DNA of 6,837 nt from Desulfovibrio sp. (GTDB lineage Bacteria > Desulfobacterota > Desulfovibrionia > Desulfovibrionales > Desulfovibrionaceae). The first letter of the stretch is position 1. Every line of letters starts with the position of its first letter. Position numbers and translations under genes: made by a program. The stretch covers positions 1 through 6,837 of the forward strand of contig JAITEY010000007.1 of NCBI GenBank assembly GCA_031281815.1. The letters run 5' to 3'. The notes under the pieces are model-generated. The model worked only from the letters and a program-made list of their open reading frames with translations. It searched no databases and was not told where the DNA came from. This document shows positions 1 through 6,590 of the stretch, in pieces.

Positions 1-759
1 AAGGATATCCGGCAGATAGGGACCGTGGAAGTTTGAGGAAAGGAACTGGGTTACAGCAAAGCAGAAGCCGCTGACGAGAATGGCCGGCAGGACTTCCATG
101 GAGCGTTTGAAGCCGCACATGGTCACGCATACCCACAGCGGTACGATGACGGAAAGGAAAGGAAGCTGGCGGCCGACGATGGCGCTCACATGGTTGAGGT
201 CAAGACCCGAAACGCTGGCGGCGACGATAACCGGAATACCTATGGCACCGAAAGCCACAGGCGCCGTGTTGGCTATCAGACAGATGCCCGCGGCATACAG
301 GGGGTTGAAGCCCAATCCCACCAACATGGCCGCGGTAATGGCGACCGGCGTGCCGAAACCGGCCGTGCCTTCAATGAAGGAACCGAAAGCGAAGGCGATG
401 AAAATGGCCTGCAGTCGCCGGTCGTCCGTCAGACTGGCCAGGGAGCCTTTGATGGTTTCGAATTCTCCGCATTCAACCGTCATGTTGTAGACCCAGACCG
501 CCGTGATGACGATCCAGATAATCGGGAAAATACCGAAACACATGCCCATGACCGTGGCGCTGACGGCCATCGTCACCGGCATCTTCCAGACGACGATGGA
601 AAGAATCAGAGCCGAAAGCGTGCCTACTACAGCAGCGTAATGTCCGGGGGTCCTGCGCACGGCAAGCATGTAAAACAGCAGAATCAACGGAATCGCAGCG
701 ATGAGCGCTGAAACGAGGATCCCCCCGACGGGTTCATAGACCTGGGTCCAAGTGTTCAT
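1..759 (-). CDS. lldP: L-lactate permease (LldP/LctP family), N-terminal part
   Basis: Integral inner-membrane transporter that takes up lactate (and, in the family, glycolate) with protons. The minus-strand frame opens at 759 and is still open at base 1, giving 253 residues; family members have about 530-560, so the C-terminal half lies outside. The start MNTWTQVYEP parallels E. coli LldP MNLWQQNYDP. Hydrophobic helices are visible at about residues 14-34, 41-58 and 66-91. The most conserved stretch is at 125-150, with FIEGTAGFGTPVAITAA at 128-144, then GLGFNPLYAAG at 148-158 and NTAPVAFGAIGIP at 164-176. Only this ATG has a good Shine-Dalgarno, AGGAGG eight bases upstream. Lactate is a classic electron donor for sulfate reducers, which fits the suspected host. 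Base composition looks visibly less GC-rich than in the genes from 2334 onward (not counted). Family call is very secure; substrate specificity is from homology only. Confidence 0.94.
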   Translation of the reverse strand, partial: MNTWTQVYEPVGGILVSALIAAIPLILLFYMLAVRRTPGHYAAVVGTLSALILSIVVWKMPVTMAVSATVMGMCFGIFPIIWIVITAVWVYNMTVECGEFETIKGSLASLTDDRRLQAIFIAFAFGSFIEGTAGFGTPVAITAAMLVGLGFNPLYAAGICLIANTAPVAFGAIGIPVIVAASVSGLDLNHVSAIVGRQLPFLSVIVPLWVCVTMCGFKRSMEVLPAILVSGFCFAVTQFLSSNFHGPYLPDIL

Positions 760-767
760 AATTCATT

Positions 768-773
768 CCTCCT
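768..773 (-). promoter_or_regulatory. Shine-Dalgarno of the lactate permease gene
   Basis: Minus-strand AGGAGG, eight bases before the ATG at 759. It is a perfect match to the anti-Shine-Dalgarno core and fixes the permease start. Confidence 0.85.
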
Positions 774-1130
774 GACGCAGCCCTGTCGAGCCTGTTACAA
801 TGTTGATCGAACTTCCGTTTACACTGTGCAACCTCTCCCTCCGGGGAGCTTGCCCGACGACTCTCCGCGGAGCCGGCAGGTCGTTCAGGCAAACTCTCCG
901 TCAGAGCCTGCCGACTTTGCGGTTACCCGGCGTGTTGCTGCCGTCCGGCAACGCGGTCGGCCCGAAATTTTCCGCCTGTCGCGCGTGGGCAACAGGCATT
1001 GAACAGTACGAAAAAATCGAAAGAAACGCCGAAACGGCCTTGCCTCAAAAAAGGAACAAGGCCTGCGGGAAAAGAAAATTTCGCGTCTCTTCCGGAAAAG
1101 AACGTGTTGTGTGGTGCTGTTAGCGAGGGG
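774..1130 (-). other. gene-free leader upstream of the lactate permease, with inverted repeats
   Basis: No coding frame here looks real; open frames on both strands have unlikely compositions. Visible structure: a 10-base perfect palindrome CTCCGCGGAG at 863-872; an inverted repeat CGGCAGG (874-880) with CCTGCCG (907-913); the direct repeat ACTCTCCG at 860-867 and 893-900; and the perfect arms GGCCTTG (1036-1042) and CAAGGCC (1057-1063) around a 14-base loop. Read on the minus strand these would lie in a long 5' leader of the permease mRNA or in its promoter region. I found no convincing -35/-10 pair and no recognisable operator or riboswitch class, so the regulatory role is inference. Confidence 0.4.
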
Positions 1131-1323
<193 letters not shown>

Positions 1324-1485
1324 TCGAAAAAAAGCACGAAATTCATAATAGGATACGTCGTCAAATAAAATATCCTTTCGCAAAACAAAAAACAAGCTGT
1401 TTTCGAACAGTTTTGAAAAAAATTCCGGCCGTCCCGTACGCCGCCGCAAGAGGGCGGAACACACCGGCCGTAACACCTGCGGTCC

Positions 1486-1533
1486 GTCATTTTTGGATGC
1501 ACATGGCGCGTCATTTTTCAACGCCGATTGACA
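1486..1533 (-). mobile_element. solitary IS21-like element terminus
   Basis: Read on the minus strand the segment begins TGTCAATCGGCGTTG and then AAAAATGAC. A second copy of CAAAAATGAC follows 24 bases further in (plus strand GTCATTTTT at 1510-1518 and 1486-1494). Termini beginning TGTCA with staggered internal copies of a TTGAAAAATGAC-type motif are typical of IS21-family ends. The element would have extended towards lower coordinates. No istA or istB coding sequence and no partner end are present in the window, so this is a leftover end only. The family call is from remembered terminus patterns. Confidence 0.4.
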
Positions 1534-1547
1534 GTCCAGATGCCGTC

Positions 1548-1640
1548 TCAATGCTCAGGCGGGTTTTTCAGCAGGGTTCGGGCGCGTTCCAGGATGCCCG
1601 CGCCTATGCGCAGTTCCACGCCGAATTCCGTGAAAAAAAA
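1548..1640 (-). pseudogene. 3' end of an unidentified minus-strand gene, 5' part lost
   Basis: The minus-strand frame ending at TGA 1550-1548 reads TEFGVELRIGAGILERA and then RTLLKNPPEH, with mostly GC-ending codons like the host genes to the right. Upstream of about 1640 the same frame becomes Phe/Leu/Ser-rich noise, because it crosses the plus-strand Rpn remnant; the original gene is therefore cut off there at an A9 tract (1633-1641). I do not recognise the family. At the DNA level, minus strand 1634-1609 matches plus strand 3291-3316 of the TPR gene at about 21 of 26 bases, so a decayed relative of that gene is possible. Confidence 0.3.
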
Positions 1641-1674
1641 ACTTCTTGCCGTATCTTGCAAAATCGGAAAAAAA

Positions 1675-2036
1675 CGCACTATGTTACGCAGTGGATGCTG
1701 TTTCTTAGAGCTAAAGAAAAGGAGGAATTTATGCAACTTGCACAGGAAAATCCAGATATAGCTGAAGCATGGGAAGTTGTACAAGTCTTGAGTGCTGATG
1801 ATCGTGTTCGCGCCGAGGCTGAGGCAAGAGAGAAGGCATATATGGATTATGATGTCAACGTCACCGAGGCGCATAGAGAAGGCTTACAGAAAGGGCGGCA
1901 GGAAGGACGACAGGAAGAAAAACCGGCAGTTGCCGTAAGCGCATTGCGAAAAGAAATACCCGTGAGTACAATTGCCGAAATTACCGGCTCATCGATTGAT
2001 GAAGTCAATCAGATTGCCGCCGGGCTTACGAATTAA
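1675..2036 (+). pseudogene. C-terminal remnant of an Rpn-family recombination-promoting nuclease / putative transposase
   Basis: Rpn proteins have an N-terminal PD-(D/E)XK nuclease domain and a C-terminal region with charged GxxxG-type repeats. Only the second half is here: TQWMLFLRAKEKEEF, then NPDIAEAWEVVQVLSADDR, the typical EAREKAYMDYD, and AHREGLQKGRQEGRQEE, ending in a helix-turn-helix-like VSTIAEITGSSIDEV. The recognisable part begins near 1675, and no nuclease motif precedes it. The open frame formally continues upstream to an ATG at 1413, but residues 1-87 of that frame cross an IS21-like end and an antisense gene end and resemble nothing in the family, so I do not take 1413 as a real start. 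AT-rich codons contrast with the genes to the right, consistent with acquired DNA. The A9 and A7 runs at 1633-1641 and 1668-1674 sit at the break. Confidence 0.7.
1731..2036 (+). CDS. possible intragenic Rpn short protein (101 aa), still translatable
   Basis: Inside the Rpn remnant an ATG at 1731 has a perfect AGGAGG at 1720-1725 with a five-base spacer. This is the best plus-strand ribosome-binding site in the scarred region. The product would have 101 residues: NPDIAEAWEVV at 7-17, LSADDR at 20-25, a Gly/Lys/Arg/Glu segment at 47-63, and a helix-turn-helix-like segment at about 77-95. Established knowledge: E. coli rpn genes contain internal starts that make short C-terminal proteins which bind and neutralise the full-length nuclease. 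Here the nuclease domain is gone, so this would be an orphan antitoxin-like protein. No promoter is obvious immediately upstream, and expression is unproven. The alternative is that the site is an inert relic. Confidence 0.45.
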   Translation: MQLAQENPDIAEAWEVVQVLSADDRVRAEAEAREKAYMDYDVNVTEAHREGLQKGRQEGRQEEKPAVAVSALRKEIPVSTIAEITGSSIDEVNQIAAGLTN

Positions 2037-2057
2037 CTGACCGGCTGCTGCGGCATT

Positions 2058-2112
2058 GCGTCAATCCGCCGAAATTCGCCTTTTGAGAAGGACGGATTCC
2101 GGCGGATTGCGC
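2058..2112. repeat. long imperfect inverted repeat (hairpin)
   Basis: The arms CAATCCGCCG (2062-2071) and CGGCGGATTG (2100-2109) are perfect complements. GCG and CGC continue the pairing outside across a one-base bulge, and further pairs with one mismatch, a wobble and a bulge continue inside towards a small loop around 2081-2089. It lies 25 bases after the Rpn-remnant stop and about 155 bases before the next promoter. No T-run follows on either strand, so it is not a canonical intrinsic terminator. It may be a palindromic intergenic element or one that blocks read-through. Confidence 0.6.
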
Positions 2113-2267
2113 TTATCAGTTACCGACAAAACGTGTTCGAGTTTGCGCCGCGTATCTTTGATGATCCGAGTTTGTCCGCCGGCGTCCGGCCCAAGCCGAA
2201 GCCGCGTACGATGTACTGTGCGCTGTTTCGGCTGAGACGCTCCGTGAAAATCCCGCTCCGCTTCTCT

Positions 2268-2296
2268 TTGCAATCGGAAAGAAAATAGGCTAGACT
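2268..2296 (+). promoter_or_regulatory. sigma70-like promoter of the TPR operon
   Basis: TTGCAA at 2268-2273 and TAGACT at 2291-2296 are separated by exactly 17 bases. Each hexamer matches the consensus at four of six positions. It is well placed 38 bases before the GTG start at 2334. The rest of the 2113-2267 stretch shows no credible gene or site. Confidence 0.5.
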
Positions 2297-2322
2297 GCCG
2301 CGCAAGTGCAGCATTCTTGCCC

Positions 2323-2327
2323 AGGAG
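2323..2327 (+). promoter_or_regulatory. Shine-Dalgarno of the TPR gene
   Basis: AGGAG, six bases before the GTG at 2334. It decides the start in favour of this GTG over later in-frame ATGs. Confidence 0.75.
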
Positions 2328-2333
2328 ATACAA

Positions 2334-3539
2334 GTGGGAAGCGCATCCTCTCTCGGCATCTTCGTGGTTCGCGACATCAACGCCATGGCGGCCCTGCCGG
2401 CGCAAAACGAAAGCGGACTCTGGCAAGCATGGCTGCTCGCCGGCGATGTCGTCATGGTGCAGGCCCTTGATGTCGACTATGCGCCCAAAGGCAACTTGTA
2501 CACTTTGCCGCACGCGGAGTTTTCCTCCCTGCTCAAAGCCCTGGAGGAGACGCCCGCCGCCGAACGCCCAGGCGAACCGGAACGGCAAAGCCGGCCTTTC
2601 GCGTTCGACGTTCCGCAAAACGCGCCCCCGATCCCGGACGTCCTGCAAATCCCGGACCTTTCTCCGATCCCGGCCGCGCCCGCTTACACGCCGCCCGCGG
2701 AAACAGACCTGCAGGATTTTTCCTATCATCAAAGCGCCCCGCAAAACTTCACCTACACGCAAAGCCCGGCGCCCGCGTATGTCCCTCAGGGCTCCCCCGC
2801 GCCGCAAAACGCCGCCGTCCCTCTTGACGCAAGGCACACGCGCAAGGCCGACGACCCGGATATGCTCCTGCGTGACGCGGCCAAAAGAAGCAGCGCCGGG
2901 AAACGCAAACTCAAGGCCGACGATCCCAACCTGCTCCTGTACTGGCACGAGGAAAACATGCGCGCCTCCGAAGATCGGTCCGGCATCGGGCTGAGCCGTC
3001 TTTCGCCCGCCTACGACGGCGCGGCGTCGCAGGGCGCGTCCGCAGTCGGCCTGGAAAGCGCCGTCATGCAAACGCTGCCCTACAACACCGCGCAACAGCA
3101 GCCGCGCGACCCCCGCTTGCCCGACGCCCGCGAAATCCAGGCCAGGTACGCGGAACAGGCCATGCGCGAGGAATTCACCCTGCTCATGGACAGCATGCCC
3201 GAAGACGGGCAGGATATGCCCCTGGAAAGCGCCGTGGCTGCCCTGATTGCGCGCGATGCGCCGTTTTTCGGCAGAAAGCAGAAATTCATGTTCACAGAAT
3301 TCGGTCTGGCCCTGCGGCGCAAAAACAAATGCGAACTGGCGCTGCTGGCGCACCTGCGCGCCCTGCGCCTCGCGCCCGGCGACGAAAACGTGCTGTTCAA
3401 CGTCGCCAGAACGGAATACGCTCTGGGCAGGCCGGACAAAGCCGTGGAACGGCTGGACGCGGCCCTGCAGGTCAACCCCGGCTTTACCGCCGCCGCTCAC
3501 TTTCTGGCTTTTCTGCGCAACTCGGACCGCCGGACCTGA
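2334..3539 (+). CDS. tetratricopeptide-repeat protein
   Basis: 401 residues, starting at GTG with a good Shine-Dalgarno. No signal peptide or membrane segment is visible. Residues 1-80 look like a globular domain (SLGIFVVRDINAMAAL at 5-20, then WQAWLLAGDVVMVQALDVDY). Residues 80-165 are a Pro/Gln/Ala-rich linker. The motif KADDP(D/N)(M/L)LL occurs at 171-179 and again at 194-202. The C-terminal region from about 318 holds roughly two TPR units: FGLALRRKNKCELALLAHLRA and then NVARTEYALGRPDKAVERL plus NPGF, where the usual small residues and the proline end of the TPR helix pair are seen. TPR domains bind other proteins, so a scaffold or assembly role is likely; partner and process are unknown. 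It is the first gene of a plus-strand row, 76 bases ahead of the AMIN gene. Family certainty is high only for the TPR region. Confidence 0.85.
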   Translation: MGSASSLGIFVVRDINAMAALPAQNESGLWQAWLLAGDVVMVQALDVDYAPKGNLYTLPHAEFSSLLKALEETPAAERPGEPERQSRPFAFDVPQNAPPIPDVLQIPDLSPIPAAPAYTPPAETDLQDFSYHQSAPQNFTYTQSPAPAYVPQGSPAPQNAAVPLDARHTRKADDPDMLLRDAAKRSSAGKRKLKADDPNLLLYWHEENMRASEDRSGIGLSRLSPAYDGAASQGASAVGLESAVMQTLPYNTAQQQPRDPRLPDAREIQARYAEQAMREEFTLLMDSMPEDGQDMPLESAVAALIARDAPFFGRKQKFMFTEFGLALRRKNKCELALLAHLRALRLAPGDENVLFNVARTEYALGRPDKAVERLDAALQVNPGFTAAAHFLAFLRNSDRRT

Positions 3540-3615
3540 CGCCTCCGCATACGCAAGACACTTTTTCAAAAGACGCAACGCGGATACGGAAGCCGCATGC
3601 GTCGGATACTGATCG

Positions 3616-4815
3616 ATGAATAAAGGCATTACTTTCCTGCTCATGTTTGTGATTCTCGGCGCCATGGGTCTGGTGCTGTTCTCCCATGTAAGCGCCGACA
3701 AGGACGGCGCGCCGGCCCGTAAAAGCGATGCGTCGGGCGTCGCCGCCGGCAAAACGGACGCCGCCGGAGCGCCGCTGACGGACCTCATCCGCATAGACCC
3801 GCCCATGTTGTCGCTGAACCCGCCCGGCGGGCCGCTGCCCGACGGGTCGCCGAGAACGGTCAGGCTGCTGCCCGACGGGTCGCCCGGGCCGGCCCGGCCG
3901 GCAACCGACGCTTCGCCGGACCCGGCCGGCGCGCAGGCGCAGACCCGCGCGCGGGAAGACGAAACGCGCGCCGGTCCGCCGGCTCGACAGACGCAGACGC
4001 AACTGCAACAGCAACCGATGCAGGCGCAACTGCAGCCGCAGCAGGCGCAACTGCAGCCGCAGCAGACGGAAAACGCCTCCGGCGGCAGATCCGCCGGCCG
4101 GGCGACATACCCCCCGAGCCTGACCCCGTGGGAAACGCCCGCCGCGCGGAACCCCGCCGCGCCGGACCCCGCCGCACGGGCAAACGCCTCGCAGGGAGCA
4201 TACGCCGCTCCTGTTGTTTCGGAACCCGCGGAGCCGCAACGTCCCGCGCCCGCCGTTTCCGGCACGGCGCCGGCTCCCGATACCCGCCCCGCTCCCGCAG
4301 CGACGCAAAGCCGGGCGGACGCTCCCGCCGCGCAACGTCCGCCGGGCACAGCCGACACGCCGCAGCGCGCCGCCCCGCCCCAGGCGCCGCTTGCCGCCGA
4401 AGTGCCCGCGCGCGCGCGCGCCGGGGTTCCGGAAAATACAACGGAGAGAACGCGTCCCCCGCAGCCGGCCCCGGTCCGCGCGGGACAAAGCCCGGAGAAG
4501 CCGTTCAAAAGCGCGCATACACTGAAAAATATCAGCCTGACCTTTGCCGGGAACGATATGCTGCTGCAGTTGGAAGCCGACAGCGCCTTTCCCTGCAAAA
4601 CCTTCTCCCTGAGCGGGCCGGACAGACTGGTGATTGACCTGCCGGGCGCCTGGAAAGGCATGAAAGCGCCGACCGTGCCCGGCAACCGCATCGTCAAAAA
4701 AGCGCGCATGGGACTGCAAAGCGACAGTGCGCGCCTTGTGTTGGACCTGAGTTCCCCCTTGAAAAACCACAAGGTGGAGCAGCGCGGCAACGTGGTTGAA
4801 ATACTGGTGCAATGA
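3616..4815 (+). CDS. membrane-anchored AMIN-domain protein
   Basis: 399 residues. Residues 4-24 (ITFLLMFVILGAMGLVLFS) form an N-terminal membrane anchor or uncleaved signal. Residues 30-295 are a low-complexity Pro/Ala/Arg/Gln linker presumably crossing the periplasm. Residues 305-397 form an AMIN-like domain: ISLTFAGNDMLLQLEADS, GPDRLVIDLPGAW with the typical hydrophobic-Asp-Leu-Pro turn, and ARLVLDLSSPLKNHKVEQ ending in VVEILVQ. AMIN domains target proteins to peptidoglycan or envelope machines (AmiC amidases, PilQ secretins), but no amidase or secretin domain is attached here. The start is fixed because an in-frame TGA (3610-3612) lies directly upstream; its ribosome-binding site is weak (CGGAT at 3603-3607). 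The stop overlaps the next gene's ATG by four bases, pointing to translational coupling. The specific role is unknown. Confidence 0.85.
   Translation: MNKGITFLLMFVILGAMGLVLFSHVSADKDGAPARKSDASGVAAGKTDAAGAPLTDLIRIDPPMLSLNPPGGPLPDGSPRTVRLLPDGSPGPARPATDASPDPAGAQAQTRAREDETRAGPPARQTQTQLQQQPMQAQLQPQQAQLQPQQTENASGGRSAGRATYPPSLTPWETPAARNPAAPDPAARANASQGAYAAPVVSEPAEPQRPAPAVSGTAPAPDTRPAPAATQSRADAPAAQRPPGTADTPQRAAPPQAPLAAEVPARARAGVPENTTERTRPPQPAPVRAGQSPEKPFKSAHTLKNISLTFAGNDMLLQLEADSAFPCKTFSLSGPDRLVIDLPGAWKGMKAPTVPGNRIVKKARMGLQSDSARLVLDLSSPLKNHKVEQRGNVVEILVQ
3834..3884 (+). repeat. 33-base in-frame direct repeat in the AMIN gene linker
   Basis: GCTGCCCGACGGGTCGCC occurs at 3834-3851 and again at 3867-3884, a 33-base period encoding two LPDGSP units eleven residues apart. 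It reflects local duplication in the linker. Confidence 0.8.
4021..4062 (+). repeat. 21-base perfect tandem repeat in the AMIN gene linker
   Basis: Two adjacent identical 21-base units (4021-4041 and 4042-4062) encode QAQLQPQ twice, from residue 136. Degenerate CAG/CAA-rich sequence flanks them on both sides. Because the unit is a multiple of three, length changes would keep the frame. Confidence 0.9.
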
Positions 4816-6590
4816 TGCTCGCAGGACTTGATGTGGGAGGCACCTACACGGATGCCGTGCTTCTGGACCCGAAACAAGGACTGCGCCTTGCCGCGGTCAA
4901 GGCGCCGACCCGCCCCGACTCCGTACTGCCGGGCATCATTGAGGCGCTCGAAAAACTTTTCGAAGGACGCGGCGTCGACTCCGGCAAGGTGCGCCGCCTG
5001 ACCGTTTCCAGTACCTTGGGCCTGAACGCCCTGCTGACCGGCAACACGGAACCCGTCGGCGTGCTGGCCTTGCCCGGACCGGGCATAGATCCCGCGCTGT
5101 TCTGGGGGCCGGACCCCCTGTTCCGCATCCTGCCGGGGGCGCAGGATCACCGGGGACGCGTCACCGCCGAACCGGAGGCGCGGGCCGTGAACGACGCCCT
5201 GCTCTCCCTGAAAAAACTCGGGGCGCGCGCCCTGGCGGTCGTCTGCAAATTCAGCCCGAAAAATCCGGAACTGGAAAAGCGGCTGGCGGCGGAGGCACGC
5301 AAGGTATTCGGCCCGGATATCCCCGTCGTCCTCGGTTCGGAATGCGGGGGCAGCCTCAATTTTCCCCGGCGTCTGCACACGGCCTGGTGCAACGCCGCGC
5401 TGCACGCGACAAGCCGCGAATTCGTGCGGGCCCTGCGCGAAGCGGCGCGCAACCTGGGCCTGTCCTGTCCCGTCCAGGTACTCAAGGCCGATGCCGGCTC
5501 GTTCTCCGCAGACGCCGCCGCGCGCGATACGGCGAGCACCATGGGGTCCGGGCCCGCCGCCGGGTTGCTCGGCGTACTCGCCATGGCCGAATGGAGCGGC
5601 GCGGCGTCCACACGCGGGGAATCGGCGCGCACGGACAAAATCATGCTCGACATGGGCGGCACCAGCACGGACATCGCCCTGCTGGCCGCCGGACAACCCC
5701 TGCTCTCGGACAAAGGATTGACCGTCAACGGAAGACCGACGCTGATCCGCACGCTCTGGACAAAATCCATAGCCCTGGGCGGCGACTCCTCCCTGCGTCT
5801 GGACGGAGTTCGCCCGCGCGTCGGACCGGATCGCTCCGGCCCCGCCCTCGCCCTGTGCCCGGAAGAACGGGACGCCGAAGGACGCTTCTCCCGGCCGCCC
5901 ACCCTGACCGACGCCCTGAATACTCTCGGTTTTACAGCCTTGGGCGATGCGGCAATTTCCCGCGCCGCCTTTGCCCGGCTCATCGCTTCCGACCCGGCGG
6001 CCGCCCGCATCGCCGACGTCGACGGACGACCCGAAACCCTCGCCGGTCTTTTCCTTGAATGCGCCCTGACCCGCATCAGGGAAGAAACGCTCGCTCTTCT
6101 GGAAGAAGTCGGCTCCCGGCCCGTCTACACCATCCGCGAACTCCTGGTCGACAAAAAACCGGCCCCGGAAAATGTCGTGTTTATCGGCGGCCCGGCCCAA
6201 AGCCTGCGCGCGGAACTGGAAAAAACCCTCGGCCTGCCCGTGTTCGCCCCCGAAGAAAGCCCCTTTGCCAACGCCTTGGGCGCGGCCCTCGCCAGACCCA
6301 CCAAAGCCGCCGAACTCCACGCCGATACCCTGCTCGGACGCATGACCATTGCCGACTTCAATGTGGAAAAACAGGTGTCCCACGATTACCGCCTCGACGA
6401 CGCGACACGGGATATGGCCGAAGCCTTTGCCCGTTCCTTCGCGCCCGCGACAGGCGAAGCCGCGGCTCCGCAGGTGCAGACCGTGTTTGCGGAATCCTTT
6501 GCCGTCCTCGACCCCTCGGGCAGACGCGGGCGCATACTGCGCGTCCGCTCCCAATACGCCCCCGGACTCGACCTCCAGGACAACCCATGA
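4812..6590 (+). CDS. hydantoinase/oxoprolinase family protein (HyuA-like, ASKHA fold)
   Basis: 592 residues. The family hydrolyses cyclic amides such as hydantoins or 5-oxoproline with ATP, and related members carboxylate ketones; the substrate here is unknown. The N-terminal phosphate-binding loop GLDVGGTYTDAV is at 5-16, and HyuA-type sequence with SSTLGLNALLTGN follows. GSGPAAGLLG is at 245-254, the second ASKHA loop DMGGTSTDIALL at 280-291, SIALGGDSS at 319-327 and VFIGGPAQSL at 456-465. It is somewhat shorter than classical HyuA (about 680-700), resembling the compact single-subunit forms of anaerobes. No HyuB gene follows. Two ATGs compete, 4812 and 4815; both overlap the AMIN stop and no strong Shine-Dalgarno is present, so translation is probably coupled. 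Its own stop overlaps the next ATG (ATGA). Expected to be cytoplasmic. Confidence 0.9.
   Translation: MMLAGLDVGGTYTDAVLLDPKQGLRLAAVKAPTRPDSVLPGIIEALEKLFEGRGVDSGKVRRLTVSSTLGLNALLTGNTEPVGVLALPGPGIDPALFWGPDPLFRILPGAQDHRGRVTAEPEARAVNDALLSLKKLGARALAVVCKFSPKNPELEKRLAAEARKVFGPDIPVVLGSECGGSLNFPRRLHTAWCNAALHATSREFVRALREAARNLGLSCPVQVLKADAGSFSADAAARDTASTMGSGPAAGLLGVLAMAEWSGAASTRGESARTDKIMLDMGGTSTDIALLAAGQPLLSDKGLTVNGRPTLIRTLWTKSIALGGDSSLRLDGVRPRVGPDRSGPALALCPEERDAEGRFSRPPTLTDALNTLGFTALGDAAISRAAFARLIASDPAAARIADVDGRPETLAGLFLECALTRIREETLALLEEVGSRPVYTIRELLVDKKPAPENVVFIGGPAQSLRAELEKTLGLPVFAPEESPFANALGAALARPTKAAELHADTLLGRMTIADFNVEKQVSHDYRLDDATRDMAEAFARSFAPATGEAAAPQVQTVFAESFAVLDPSGRRGRILRVRSQYAPGLDLQDNP

Noticed and set aside
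80..711. Two plus-strand open frames opposite the lactate permease
   Set aside because: The minus-strand permease has unmistakable family motifs; the plus-strand frames have no recognisable content.
774..1130. A known riboswitch class in the permease leader
   Set aside because: I found inverted repeats but no conserved core of any riboswitch I know.
1397..1410. Palindrome CTGTTTTCGAACAG as a LexA box or terminator
   Set aside because: The CTGT-ACAG spacing is six, not eight as in the E. coli-type box. The stem is only five pairs with a short T-run, and there is no gene for it to end or control.
2133..2288. A 51-codon GTG-started frame upstream of the TPR gene
   Set aside because: It has no Shine-Dalgarno and no recognisable motif, and its end overlaps the promoter hexamers.
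3540..3615. A terminator or promoter between the TPR and AMIN genes
   Set aside because: No stable hairpin with a T-run and no good -35/-10 pair is visible in the 76-base gap; co-transcription is the simpler reading.
4407..4420. (CG)7 run in the AMIN gene as a regulatory Z-DNA site
   Set aside because: It lies in the Ala/Arg-rich linker and follows from codon use for alternating Ala and Arg; nothing suggests a separate role.
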